Made by a program: the position numbers and the translations under genes. The notes beneath the pieces are model-generated. The model ran no database searches, was not told the origin of the DNA, and was given only the letters and a program-made list of their open reading frames with translations. Of a stretch of 64,000 bases of DNA, positions 1 to 10,885 are shown piece by piece (position 1 is the stretch's first letter; each line of letters opens with the position of its first letter). This stretch comes from Temnothorax longispinosus (Eukaryota; Arthropoda; Insecta; Hymenoptera; Formicidae): assembly GCF_030848805.1 (NCBI RefSeq), contig NC_092365.1, forward strand, positions 10,044,001 to 10,108,000, in the 5' to 3' direction.

Positions 1-804
1 AGACTTCTTGCTTACGTAAGACCTTTACGATTCGAACGGCATGTGATTCCTATAAATATTATTTACGAGTTTCTCTAACAACAAATATTTATTTGACAGC
101 ATCCGCTGCGAATACGAAGGATACACGATATGGCTGGGTAACAAGATGATCGGCGAATTTAAACATAGACTGCAATCATCGATCGCGGATACTTTACGAA
201 TCTCTGGCGACGTTGTGCTTTATCAACTCAGTATGAGTTACGCTTAAGGAACTGATGAATTACAAATAATATGATAATTGAGGAAAACGAATGTTAGAAT
301 ACAGAAGTTGCTAATAAGATTTTACGCTGAACTGTTCGGCGATCACGAATATGCAACGTCAATATATACGATAATAACCTTGATCCAATGTTAAACTATA
401 ATTCTAGAAGATCCACCCTTTAATTCTCGTAAAGTCTAGTGAAAATGACGCAAGTGTTTCTAAATGAATTTTCCTAAAAGAATTCTTGGCACAAATAAAA
501 ATTAATATTAATATAAAACTATGGCAGTCATTATTTGAAACAAATTATATGTATTATAGATATTTATTCTTGAAATATATTGCACATAAAAGTATAATAA
601 GTTGATATTCTGAACATCCTGATAACCATGGATCCGTCTTTATAAGACTTCAATTGGTATCAGAAACATGATTTTTTAGTTTGTACAGTATGTCGCGCGC
701 GCTTGCAATACTCTATACAGGGTGAGTCATTTCAATTTACCTACTCCAAAACTTTTTTATTTTTAATTGTAGAAAAAATGCTTCGGACAAAAGTTTGGTT
801 TAAA
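1..804. other. No gene recognised; AT-rich flank
   Basis: No long reading frame or RNA gene is seen. From about 718 a stretch beginning CAGGGTGAGTCATTTCAA leads directly into the copia LTR. It may be the end of an older DNA transposon into which copia inserted, but its other half is not convincingly recognisable after the copia element. Confidence 0.4.
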
Positions 805-1072
805 AGTTGAGATAAAACGGAAAAACGCTTAAATTCTTGTAATGTCTAGGTTGGCAGTCTTAAGCGCATGCTATATGCTATCTCTCTCTTTGTCCCCACT
901 TGGTTGTTGCCTGTGGCAGCACGCGCGTCTAGTATAGTTTTTAGTTCTATGGCGCAACGTTAACACGTTCAAGTCGCGCGTTCCCGACGTTATATACGTT
1001 CCCGAAAGCGGTGTACAATAACCAAATAAAACGTTTCTTTGTCCACACCTAATTATTTAGATTATTCTAACA
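805..1072 (+). repeat. 5' LTR of Copia-1
   Basis: 268 bp. It aligns with the 3' LTR at 6445 and with the inverted solo LTR at 6828-7083. The first base is A here where the 3' LTR has TG, a terminal mutation. The right end (AACA) is set by the inverted solo copy and by the primer site that follows at once. Confidence 0.88.
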
Positions 1073-1088
1073 TGGTAGCAAAGCGTGG
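1073..1088 (+). promoter_or_regulatory. Primer binding site, tRNA-iMet type
   Basis: TGGTAGCAAAGCGTGG directly follows the LTR. Its first eight bases match the complement of the metazoan initiator tRNA-Met 3' end as I remember it; later bases diverge. Position is as expected for a minus-strand primer site. Confidence 0.55.
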
Positions 1089-1270
1089 TTCGCCGTGAGC
1101 GTGGTTCGCCGTGAGCGTGTTTTGCCGTGAACGAGGTTGCCGAGTACGTAGTTGCCGAAAAGCGCGGTTTATCGTGGGCGTTGTCTCGTGAGCGAGGATC
1201 TCGTGTACGGGCGTGAACGCGGAAAACGCATTGACATTGTCTTTGTGTCCTGTGAGGAAACGACCGGAAG

Positions 1271-1501
1271 ATGGAATATCAAGGAATCGAGAAGCTTCGT
1301 GGCGCGGATAATTGGAACGTCTGGAAGTTCGCCGCGCGGAATTTACTGCGTGGAACGGAAAATGCATACGAAGTATGCATCGGTGAAATTCTAAAACCGA
1401 ATCTGCTGCTGGCGGATGCGGAAACTCAGCAACAAGAACAGTATCGAAAAGGTCTCAAAAAGTGGGACAAAGCCGATCGTGCCGCGAGTCAAATCATAGT
1501 T
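1271..1501 (+). pseudogene. Copia-1 gag, N-terminal part
   Basis: The frame opens at an ATG (residues MEYQGIEKLRGADNWNVW), typical of copia Gag, where a W-x-x-W-like segment sits near the start. The protein would bind retrotransposon RNA and form the particle shell. Coding is cut at a TTAA (1500-1503). The same frame resumes at 2652 after the inserted element, and removing the insert plus one TTAA restores the codon exactly. The residues seen after 1503 in this frame belong to the insert. No function remains in this copy. Confidence 0.85.
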
Positions 1502-1503
1502 AA

Positions 1504-2647
1504 AGAGGTTGAAGCGATCCAGTTGAGTCAATTGACGGTTTAGAAAAAAGTTTTTTATTAAGTCATTAAAAAATCTGTATTAGGTATCATTTTATTCTCC
1601 ATACGCTGCTATTGCATAAAACGTATAGTAAAAGTATCATATTATGCATCTTTATATTTTAATTAGCTAAAAACGAAACACTTTTTTGCCAATGCCAACT
1701 TGAAAACTTGTAGTATTGCTAATTATTTCAATATAAAAATGGCATGAATATATGTTTTGCCGTTGATAGAATGAAATAATGATTCTTACTGGTAGCTCTC
1801 TTGACAATTATATAAGCTATCGATTTTTTAATAACTTTCCGTCGATTATATTAAATACGATTGAAACTTGGCAACGTTTCACTTTTATGGGGTTGGTAGC
1901 AGTACTCGCCTCTGTGTTGAGCCACGTAACGGCAGTTGCTAAACGTAAACATGCCGGTGAATTTTTTGTCATTCTGGATAGGTTAGGTGCCCGCGAGACC
2001 GTGGCTATACTCAAATCCTGTCGGTATGTGCACGTTTTTGGTTCTCTTCCGTGCTGTGTCTACTATTTTGTGGTAATGTCAACGATTTTAGGGTTCTCTT
2101 TTATGTTATGTTCACAATTTTTTGGTTTTCTTCCGTTAGATTCATGATTTTATGGTTTTATTTCCAAAGAGAATAAAAAAATCGTGGACATAGCACGGAA
2201 GAGAACCACAAAAATGTGCACATACCGACAGGATTCGGGTACAGCCAAAACGCGGGCGACGCTGCGTTGCCACATCTACCTACTCGCGAACTATCAACTG
2301 CTATTTCAGTCTAATTTCGATCGCTTTAACTTGTAATATATTTGTTATTAGATGGTGAATACGTGTTTTCTTGCGTTCTAAATGTTCGCATTAATTTACT
2401 GTACGCGTAGGCACGTTTTTTGAGCGTTTATATAAACTAGATATTAAAGAAAATTGGGATCAATCATCGCCGTCAACGCTTTCTCCATCTAACCCCATGT
2501 AAAACGACGCATTTTTGGAAATTAATATCTCAGCTTCTGGATGGTCAATAAATCTGAAATAATTCTCACACATGCGGTAGATCCTATACTATCATATATA
2601 TTTTTTACAAACTAAAATCTAGAGTTGACCAAACTGCTTCAACCTCC
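1504..2647. mobile_element. TTAA-flanked non-autonomous DNA element inside copia gag
   Basis: TTAA occurs at 1500-1503 and 2648-2651. Between them are inverted ends, AGAGGTTGAAGC on the left and GCTTCAACCTCC on the right. TTAA duplication is the mark of piggyBac and Kolobok transposons. Termini starting AGAGG/GGAGG do not look like the CCC ends of piggyBac. Excision would leave gag in frame, which proves the insertion. No transposase is coded; frames inside (for example 1779-2147) look random. Confidence 0.85.
2013..2236. repeat. Internal inverted repeat of the TTAA element
   Basis: The arm at about 2014-2062 (ATCCTGTCGGTATGTGCACG...) is inverted at about 2185-2235 (...CGTGCACATACCGACAGGAT-like, with mismatches). 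Weaker pairing extends outward to roughly 1985 and 2270. It forms a hairpin with a loop of about 120 bases in the middle of the element. Confidence 0.75.
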
Positions 2648-2651
2648 TTAA

Positions 2652-4473
2652 GACGCTGGATACGAAAGTAATGGCGCTTCTGGTTTCATGTGAGACTGCG
2701 CGGGATATGTGGCTGAAGTTACACACGATTTATGAACAACAGACAAAACAAGCTTTGCATACTGTCCAATCGGAATTTTTCAATTTCAATATGGATCTGT
2801 CGGACGACATGGTGACTTATATTGCCAAATTCGAAAGACTAATCCTACGCATGCAGCAATTAAATGTAAAGCCGGACGAATTATCGCTATCGGTTAAGTT
2901 GCTGGATACATTGCCAGAGGAATACGAAAGTCTTCGCCAGGCATGGTTGGCAAGAGCAGAGAATCAGCAAACGTTCGGTGATTTGCTTGAGGTATTAACC
3001 TCTGACGGCGCACGCCGGAAGATTTGAGTCGGAAAGCAGGAACAGATGGCTGCACTAGTGGCGAACAAATCTAAAAGACACGATCGCGGAAATACTAGTG
3101 GTAACGCTAAGAAAGGACAGTCACAACAATCAAGTGAGTCAAAGGTTAATGAAAAAGGGAAAAGCAAGTCGAACTATAAGTGCTACAATTGCGGAGAAAA
3201 GGGGCACTTTTGTCAGAACTGCCCTAGGAAACAGAAGAAAACGCAAGATAGCAATCCGAAAGAAGAAGCTTTTGTTTGCGAAGCCATGACAGCTAAGCTC
3301 GACAATGATTCGTGGATAGTGGATTCCGGTGCAACGGATCACGTGACAAACCGAAGTGACTTGTTTACATTGTTTGACTATTTTAGAACACCAGCGATGA
3401 TCTATATTGGAAATAAAACTACAATGGACGCCCTAGGAAAAGGAACAATCAAGATTGAAACTCTAGTTGACAGAAAATGGTTACCAGGACAAATGGAAAA
3501 TGTGTTGTTTGTGCCGGCTGCTCGTCGAAACTTGTTTTCGGTAATTTCAGTTCTGGACAAGGGCATGAAATTCAGTTCTTCGAAGGACGGTTGTGAGTTT
3601 GTAAAAGACGGTATTATCAAAGCTCGCGGAGTGCGTGTTAATCAGCTGTTCAAGGTGGTAATTCGTGTGAGACCGCCTGAAAAGACATGCATAGGAGAGG
3701 TCAACTTGGCATCAAAAGACTCTCTGCACGTATGGCACGAACGCCTTGGCCACCAGAATAAAAATCATGTAAAAAAATTTCTCGTGAACAATCAGATTGA
3801 CTTTTTTGACGATAATCAGTTTTGTGGTTCCTGCATTGAGGGGAAGCAACACCGAAACAGCTTTCAACTACGTCAACAGCCTGCTGAATCACCTGGTGAA
3901 GTTATTCATGCCGATCTGTGTGGTCCCATGGAAACAACGTCACTTAGCGGGTCAAAATACTTTGTGTGTTTCACGTGTGACCATTCAAGGCTACGCATAG
4001 TTTATTTCTTGAAGAAGAAGAAGAAGTCTGAAACTGTTGAAAAAATCAATGAGATGTTGCAAGTCGTGAAGAATCAATGCGGAAGATCAGTTAAAATTTT
4101 TCAATGCGACGGAGGCTTGGAATTTGACAATGAAGCGTTCCGGAAACTGTTAAAAACGAATGGCGTCACACTAACAATCTCAAACCCTTATACCCCAGAA
4201 CAGAATGGGTGTGCTGAGCGTACCAATCGAACTGTGGTTGAATTCGCTCGTACGATACTATTATCCAAGAATTTACCGAAGTTCTTATGGGCGGAAGCTG
4301 TCAACGTAGCCGTGTACATTTTCAATCGAACCGGATCGAGTCGTGTTCAGGACAAAACCCCATATGAACTGTTTACAGGAAAGAGTATACACTTGAAAAA
4401 TCTTTGTGTTTTTGGGACGCCATGTTATATTCATGTGCCGAAGGAACGACGTAAGAAGTGGGACTCGAAATCT
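2652..4473 (+). pseudogene. Copia-1 gag C-terminus, protease and integrase
   Basis: The frame continues gag from the far side of the TTAA insert. An in-frame TGA sits at 3025-3027 between the Gag capsid part and the zinc knuckle. The CCHC knuckle (CYNCGEKGHFCQNC) is at 3181-3222, the aspartic protease motif DSG at 3322-3330, then the GAG-pre-integrase segment (WHERLGH) and the integrase core (HADLCGP, CDGGLEFDNE, TPEQNGCAER). Coding breaks at a TAA at 4474-4476 and continues in the same frame afterwards. In an intact copy this region makes the particle RNA-binding domain, the maturation protease and the DNA-joining enzyme. Confidence 0.9.
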
Positions 4474-4476
4474 TAA

Positions 4477-6326
4477 CCTGGCATTTTTGTTGGCTATTCG
4501 GATAATATGGAAGGTTATAGAATCTGGTTGAAGTCCACCAATCAAATTATTCGCAGCAGGAATGTTGTATTTGAGCCAGAACATCCAGGAAAGACACTTG
4601 CTTGGATCCCTCAACAAAAATCTACAAGTGAAGAGGTGAAGAATGAAAAAGGCGCATTATCGAATTTTTCAACTGAAGACCTTCATGAAGAGGCTAAACC
4701 AGCGGAGACTCCGAAACTGATTCAACGTGAGCTACGTGACAGAGCTACGTTGAAACCACCTCGTCGCCTGGTTGAGTCAATGCTTGCTGAAATAAACGAA
4801 CCTGGAAGCTTTGTGCAGGCTCTTAACTCTTCAGATAAGCAACACTGGAAGAATGCTATGGAAGAGGAAATGGCTTTGTTGGAAGAAAACTCAACTTGGT
4901 CATTGGTTGAATTACCGGTTGGTCGCAAGACGATTTCAAATCGATGGATTTACCGTGTCAAGCACAACGCTGAAGGAAAAATTATTTGCTATAAGGCTAG
5001 GCTCGTCGTTAGAGGTTTTAGTCAACGGGAAGGAATCGACTATAACGAAACGTTTAGTCCTGTTGCCCGGTTTGACACGATTCGAACAGTGCTAAGTATT
5101 GCGGCTAATGAAAATTTGGAACTAGCACAATTCGACGTGAAGACTGCGTTCTTGAATGGTGTGATTGAAGAGGACATCTATATGGATCAGCCTGAAGGTT
5201 ATGAAGGTACTGATCGCGTTTGCAAGCTTCTTAAAAGCTTATACGGATTGAAACAGTCACCCAGAAGTTGGAACGATCGATTCAAGGAAACCATGACCAG
5301 ACTTGGATTTCAGCAAAGTTCGGCTGATCCATGTATGTTTTATAAACAATCTAGTAATGAGAAGATAATTGTTGTCTTATATGTCGATAACGGATTGGTG
5401 GCTGCAACAAGTAAAACTATTATTAGCGAGCTCCTGAGCAACCTGGAAGATATATTTAAGATAACTATAGAACCCCTTGGTTCATTTTTGAACATGATGA
5501 TCAGTCGTCAGGAAAATGGCTCGATTTTTATCAGCCAGAAGGCGTATGCAGCATTAATAGTTAGAAGGTTCAACATGGAAGATGCAAACCCTGTTTCCAT
5601 ATTAATAGAAAAGTGTCAGCTGACGGAGGAAGCTGGTGACGAGTTAACGGATGTTCCATATAGAGAAGCCGTAGGATGTTTATATCTGGCTGTCGCAACC
5701 CGACCTAATATTGCCTACGCTGCAAATTATGTATCACAGTATATGGAAAACCCGAGACAGAAGCATTGGGAGATGACCAAACGACTTTTTAAATACATCA
5801 AAGGTACAGTTGGTCTAGGAATTCGTTACGATGTCGCCTGGAAGACTGGTGAGCTTCAAGCATACAGTGATGCGGACTTTGCCAGTGACACAATAACTCG
5901 AAGATCGGTCAGCGGAATCGTTCTCAAATACAGCGGAGGAGCAATTGTTTGGGCATGCAGACGACAAGACTGTGTCTTTCCTTTTCAATCACTAAGGCGA
6001 AATATATTGCTTCTAGTGAAGCAGCAAAGGACACTGTATGGTTAACACGGTTATTTAATGAGATTTCACCCTTGAAAAAGAAGCCTGTACTTTTAGATAA
6101 TAACGCTAGTGCTATAAAGCTTGCAAAAAATCCTATTTTTCACAGGCGCTCTAAACATATAGAGATGCGTTTTCATTTTGTACGCGAATGTTATCAAAAG
6201 AAGCAACTAAATATTGAACATGTATCTGGTAGCAATCAAGTAGCTGACATTTTAACCAAGCCAATTCCACGCGTGCAATATGAGCGTTTACGTGGAATGT
6301 TAGGCATTGTGAATATTGGACACTAA
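4477..6326 (+). pseudogene. Copia-1 integrase C-terminus, reverse transcriptase, RNase H
   Basis: The region opens in frame after the TAA with the copia integrase tail (GYSDNMEGYRIW). RT motifs follow (RWIYRVKHN, FDVKTAFLNG, LYGLKQSPRSW). At 5380-5391 the catalytic YVDD reads YVDN, which loses the second metal-binding aspartate. RNase H begins with AYSDADFASD. A frameshift near 5975-5985 moves the rest (SITKAKYIASSEAA through the final NIGH) into another frame that ends at 6326. The combination shows this copy cannot make active enzyme. Confidence 0.92.
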
Positions 6327-6436
6327 ATACAGAGTTTTTATATATTAGGTTTAAGTTTATACGAGCTAATATATTAGGTTTAGGTTTATACGAGCTAATG
6401 TTTAGTTGTTGCGTTTCTTTTTAATTTAAGGTTTTT

Positions 6437-6655
6437 AGGGGAAGTGTTGAGATAAAACGGAAAAACGCTTAAATTCTTGTAATGTCTAGGTTGGCAGTCC
6501 TGAGCGCATGCTATCTCTCTCTTTGTCCCCACTTGGTTGTTGCCTGTGGCAGCACGCGCGTCTAGTATAGTTTTTAGTTACATGGCGCAACGTTAACACA
6601 TTCAAGTCGCGCGTTCCCGACATTATATACGTTCCCGAAAACGGTGTACAATAAC
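6437..6655 (+). repeat. Polypurine tract and truncated 3' LTR of Copia-1
   Basis: AGGGGAAG (6437-6444) is the likely plus-strand primer. The LTR starts TGTTGAGATAAAACGG at 6445 and matches the 5' LTR to about 6655 (GTGTACAATAAC). It then stops about 60 bases short of the full end, so the 3' end of the element is lost. Confidence 0.85.
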
Positions 6656-6827
6656 TTGAATAACTTTTTTAGCCCTGCCGATATCGTTCTCTATTTTTAA
6701 TATGTTATTTAAAACAACAAAATAAAGCGATTTAAAAAAAAGTAGTTTCGAATTTTTTTGCACAAAAGTCATATTTTCGTCTAAAATGACTGAACTAATA
6801 ACTCACATCGGAATTATGTGTCCTCTT
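6656..6827. other. Unassigned AT-rich spacer
   Basis: No gene or recognisable repeat is seen between the truncated LTR and the inverted solo LTR. Confidence 0.4.
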
Positions 6828-7083
6828 TGTTAAAATAATCTGCATAATTAAATGTGGACAAAAAAACGTTTTATTTGGTTATTGTACACCGCTTTCGGGA
6901 ACGTATATAACGTCGGGAACGCGCGACTTGAACGTGTTTGCGCCATGTAACTAAAAACTATACTAGACGCGCGTGCTGCCACAAGCAACAACCAAGTGGG
7001 GACAAAGAGAGAGATAGCATGCGCTCAGGACTGCCAACCTAAACATTACAAGAATTTAAGCGTTTTTCCGTTTTATCTGAACA
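6828..7083 (-). repeat. Solo LTR of Copia-1 family, inverted
   Basis: 256 bp beginning TGTTAAAATAATC and ending CTGAACA. It is the reverse complement of the Copia-1 LTR and is complete at both ends, so it sets the true LTR boundary. No obvious 5-bp duplication flanks it. Confidence 0.87.
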
Positions 7084-7133
7084 CTTACATACATACATAC
7101 ATACATATACTAAACGTAGAACACTCACATATT

Positions 7134-7196
<63 letters not shown>
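7084..7196. repeat. Microsatellites (ACAT)n and (TA)n
   Basis: A short run of CATA units at about 7084-7107 is followed by an almost pure TA tract at about 7138-7194. Confidence 0.95.
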
Positions 7197-7197
<1 letters not shown>

Positions 7198-7560
7198 AAC
7201 GGGGATTGTTTCGCCCCGGAGGCGAGATTTGTGTTATTAGCGAGTTTGCTCGAAGGACCAGAGGGGGGGTAGTAAAATTCCCCTTACGAGATTAACGATA
7301 AACGAATAAAGCGAAAGCGACTCACCGTTCGGTCGGCCGTCTTCCGGAGAGATGTCTTCCTTCCTCGACAGGCACGTGCAGCAAGCAAGCAGAACAGCAG
7401 GCAGGCGGCCGCAAGCAGGCAAGGCAGCAAGCAAAGCGAGGCAGCAAGCAGGGAGCAAGGCAGCAGGCAAAGCGAGGCAGCAAGCAGGTAAGTAAAAAAG
7501 CAGGAGAAGTGCACACTCCAGGGAGATCGAGAGGCTTTCCGAAGATTCGAGTCGGCGCGT
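7197..7560 (-). repeat. BEL/Pao LTR fragment
   Basis: Read on the minus strand, this matches the layout of the BEL-2 LTR end: a tract rich in CTGCCTGCTTGC words, then GAACGGTGAGTCGC, a GGGGA...CCCC hairpin, and CTGGTCCTTCGAGC. It is clearly diverged from BEL-1 and BEL-2 and has no internal region attached. No coding potential. Confidence 0.7.
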
Positions 7561-7928
7561 GCCGTAGATGTCCCGAGATCTCTTAAGCTCTGTGTCCACG
7601 ATACAAGAAATTGAACCAAGTCGTGGAACCAAGTTTTTGGAACTAGAAATTGAATCGTGTACACTAGTTTTTTTATATCAAGAAATTGGACAAAGTTCTA
7701 TTATGATAGTGTTCACGATACAAGAACTGTTGCGTGAAACTGTAACCAAGTCCTTGATATCGCGAGTTTGACTGAAAAGTTGCACGCAAGCAACCAAAGA
7801 GTGAAATGCGACATGTTGCATTTTATATATTGAAAAACGCTAATTTATGAGGTAAGAACGCTTTAAATTTATAAGTTAGCTCGAGTAATAATAAACTAAA
7901 AGTTATTCAACTTTTAAAGCTTGTACAA
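7561..7928. other. Upstream region of the MADF gene
   Basis: It contains short repeated words (GTCCACGATACAAGAA at about 7597 and a variant near 7707; a similar phrase recurs at about 11006). No gene is seen. It may include the promoter of the downstream gene, but no core promoter element can be defended. Confidence 0.35.
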
Positions 7929-8116
7929 ATGACGGCAAATAAAGAAAACGTTGTGAGAAGTTATGATCGCACTCAATCTGAAAAGTTAGGTAAATATTAA
8001 TTTTATCATATTTTGATTATATAGAAGTTAAATTATTTGCATAGTTACTAGTAGGTCTATTTATTTTATCCAAATATTTTGTTATATATTATATTTGTAT
8101 TATTTTATTTTTGTTT

Positions 8117-8148
<32 letters not shown>

Positions 8149-8686
8149 ATCTTATTTTTGTTATATATATATATTTTATTATATTATATTATTATATTTA
8201 TACTATACATATATTGTAATAATTTCAGGATCTGTGGACTTAACAAAAGAGCAAACCAGGATGTTGGTGTTATTATATCAGCAACATCCTTGTTTATACG
8301 TACAAAAGAGCGGAGATTATCATAATCGAGATAAAAGATTGAAAGCTCTGCAAACAATAGCTGAGCAGCTCCTCGAACTGAGTGGTTGTGTGGTTACCGT
8401 AGATGTAATAAAGAAAAAAATTGCTAATTTAAGAACACAATACTTGGAGCAAATTAATAAAATTCAAAAATCTAAATCAAGCGGAGCTGGTGCAGACGAC
8501 GTATATAAACCAACTTGGTGGCTATTTGAAGAATTAAGTTTCTTGGCACCTCATGTAGCATCCAGAAAAGGCGAATCCTCTGTATCAAAAAATATTGTCG
8601 CAAAATCATATGTTGATACATCTACATCCTCGATATCCATTGGATATTCATGGGGATATCTATTTGGACATCCATTAAATATCTAG
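7929..8686 (+). CDS. MADF-domain protein, two exons, C-terminus disrupted
   Basis: Exon 1 runs from the ATG at 7929 to 7989 (MTANKENVVRSYDRTQSEKL) and ends at a good donor (G/GTAAAT at 7990). Exon 2 starts at 8229 after TTTCAG and continues the same frame. Exon 2 codes a MADF (Myb/SANT-like, DNA-binding) domain: conserved LVLLYQQHPCLY, a basic HNRDKRLKALQTIAEQL segment, then IKKKIANLRTQYLEQ and the terminal PTWWLFEELSFL. MADF proteins are insect transcription factors and also partners of Harbinger-type transposons. After about residue 130 the frame enters the GATATCC repeat and stops at 8686, so the natural C-terminus is lost or lies beyond the nest. It is either a truncated host gene or a fossil transposon-borne gene. 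Confidence 0.72.
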
Positions 8687-9088
8687 TGGATATTTATATA
8701 AATAACTATTGCACGTCTAGTGGATATTGATTAGATATTTACTCGATGTTTTTTATTTTTATATATGTCCATTATATACAAATAGAACCCCATAAAGCAC
8801 TTAAACGTTGAATCTACATCTCAAAAATATTATTTCTCTAGATTTAAAAAAGGAGCCGGGTTTGAGCACCCGCGGATGTCGCGATTTTGCTTCGCCGGGG
8901 ACTTGCTTATATTCTTTTCCAACAGAAATTTACTTACGAGTTAGTCTTACCATTATGCGCCGCTTAGCGGCATCGTTACGAATTAGTAAATATCTGTGGT
9001 AGGCATGTGGTAGATACTTGGTGGACACGGATATGTGGATAACACGTGGATATCTAATGGATATCTTTGATAGATATTTTGTGGACAT
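8610..9088. repeat. GATATCC-array element, left part
   Basis: Many copies of the palindrome GGATATCC and variants (GATATCCATTGGATATTC, TGGATATCTAATGGATATC). A more complex middle (about 8849-8960) contains GCCGGGTTTGAGCACC. The last 66 bases are a roughly 61-bp unit that continues, after the nested CATATATG element, at 46078. The exact left border within the MADF gene is unclear. Confidence 0.7.
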
Positions 9089-9807
9089 CCGAGGAAAAAA
9101 ATCTCTTATAATGTCTTATACGCTCATATAAGAAGCGATCTTATATGCCCATATATGAATTTTGGCCTGATAAGATCTTATATGGTCATATATGATTATA
9201 TAAGATTATGTAAGGAATATAAAAAACATATAAAAAAATATCTGTTATAATGTCTTATATGTTCATATAAGTTCATATAAGACATTATAAGTTCATATAA
9301 GAAGCGATCTTATATGCTCATATATGAATGTTGGCCTGATAAGAGCTTATATGGTCACTAGATTTTTCGCCCGCGCTTCGCGCTGGCTCAAAGTCTATTC
9401 CCCTCTCCCCAAATTCACTCATTAATTAGGAGCACCAATAATAGAACCCCATAAAACCCAATTTTCAATCCCATAGTAGCCATCTCCATAAAATTAGTAA
9501 TTTTTTGGTACCAATTTCATCAAAATTATCAACAAAAAATTAGAAAAATTTTGGCACTGGTTTCAAAAAAATCGGTCAATTAATACTTATTATTTCTCAA
9601 AATTTTAATAATTTTTAAACCGGTTTTCAAAAATCGGTAACAAAAAATTATCCATAAAAATTATCCATTAAAAAATTCAGCTTGATATCTCAAAGTTTGC
9701 GGAAATTGGAGCAATCACGTATATTTTTTTTAAACAGAAATCGTAAACCACTTTACTATTAGCAATTTTTCTAATTCTATTACATTCTTTAGTTCTTTCT
9801 ACCCCTA

Positions 9808-9860
9808 TCTATATATATAAGTACCTGACGTCTGTATGTCTGTCTGTCTGACCGCAAACT
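9808..9860 (+). mobile_element. Second, opposed Helitron 5' terminus
   Basis: TCTATATATATAAGTACC followed by TGTATGTCTGTCTGTCTG closely resembles the Helitron 5' end at 10885 but lies on the plus strand inside the element. The two 5' termini point towards each other. It suggests a nested or rearranged Helitron pair. Confidence 0.65.
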
Positions 9861-9974
9861 ACTTGTTATTTTCCGAGAAATTGGAAAAATTTCGTAACCG
9901 GTTTCCAAAAACCGGTCTTAATCGCTCTCGACAGTCAAATGAAGTGACTGATTAATTCCCGAAAAATTTGAAAA

Positions 9975-10790
9975 ATTTCTGATACCGGCTTCTAAAAAAA
10001 TCGGTAACAAAAAATTATACACTTTATAGCACTCCCCGGAAAATTCTACTCCTGTTTCATATATATAACTCTTTGAAATTTGGTCAATTATTTCCCGAAA
10101 AATTAGAAAGACCAGTTTCCAGAAAATCGGTAACAAAACCTACATACAACATATTTCATTTAAAACTAATCGACCTATGAACGATTTAATTCCCGAAAAT
10201 TATAAAAAAAAAATTTATTTTTTTTTGGCCTTTGCAGCTTTCTCCATTTCATAATTTAGTGCTGCTTTTAGCAATAGATCATCCTGACCGTCTTCTAATG
10301 TACATTTTTTAAAAAATCACGTATTTTTTTTAAACAAAAATCGAAAACGTTTCAAGAAAATCAGTACATTAATGAAAAATTAAACTCGCGGTTTAAAAAA
10401 CAAACAGCATATACAATTCTTTGAGATTCGGTCAATTATTTCCAGAAAAATTGAAAAAATTTTGGAACTGATTTCCAAAAAGATCGGCTACGAAAAATTA
10501 TACACTTTATGGCAATCCCCGGAAAATTCTACCCCTACTTCATATACAATTCTTTGCAATCAATTAATTCTCGAAAAATTAGAAAAATTTCGTAACCGGT
10601 TTCCAAAAAGATCGGTAACGAAAAATTGTATACTTTATGGCACTCTCTGGAACATTCTACTCTTACTTCATATACAATTTTTTGAGATTTGGTCAATTAA
10701 TTCTCATAAAATTAAAAAAAAATTCGGAACCGGTTTCCAAAAAGCTCGGTAACGAAAAATTAACCACGACATTTTCATCCCCTGAAAATT
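9975..10790. repeat. Tandem repeat of about 140 bp in the Helitron
   Basis: Repeated phrases (CGGTAACGAAAAATTATACAC, CCGGAAAATTCTACCCC, TTCATATACAATTCTTTG, GGTCAATTAATTC) recur with a spacing of about 140 bases, clearest from 10480 to 10790 and more diverged before. Internal tandem arrays are common in non-autonomous Helitrons. Confidence 0.75.
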
Positions 10791-10885
10791 CTACCCCTAT
10801 TTCATATACTTTTGGTAAAAATTTGGTCCACTAACGAATGAGTAGTTCGCGTACAGACAGACAGACAACGTGACTTATATATATA

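Larger units (their letters stand above)
805..6655 (+). mobile_element. Copia-1, dead Ty1/copia LTR retrotransposon
   Basis: Two direct LTR copies (805-1072 and 6445-6655) enclose gag, protease, integrase, reverse transcriptase and RNase H in Ty1/copia order (integrase before RT). A tRNA-iMet-like primer site follows the 5' LTR and a purine tract (AGGGGAAG) precedes the 3' LTR. The element is inactivated by a 1.1-kb TTAA-flanked insertion in gag, in-frame stops at 3025-3027 and 4474-4476, a frameshift near 5980, a YVDD to YVDN change at the RT active site, and a truncated 3' LTR. An inverted solo LTR of the same family lies just downstream. Confidence 0.93.
9358..10885 (-). mobile_element. 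Non-autonomous Helitron
   Basis: On the minus strand it starts TCTATATATATAAGTCACG followed by GTCTGTCTGTCTG, and ends with a GC hairpin (GCGCGAAGCGCG) and terminal CTAG. It lies between A and T with no duplication. Joining the flanks gives GGTCATATATGATTATA, identical to an uninterrupted stretch at about 9173-9190. Those are all Helitron hallmarks. No Rep/helicase is coded, so mobilisation would be in trans. Confidence 0.9.

Noticed and set aside
1779..2147. 122-codon frame in the TTAA element as a transposase
   Set aside because: It overlaps the hairpin arm and lacks any DDE-like motif; phenylalanine-rich by AT content.
7237..7664. Leucine/cysteine/alanine-rich frames (LPACCLALPAALL-like)
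   Set aside because: Translation of the CTGCTTGC-rich LTR tract; same pattern as in other BEL LTRs, not a gene.
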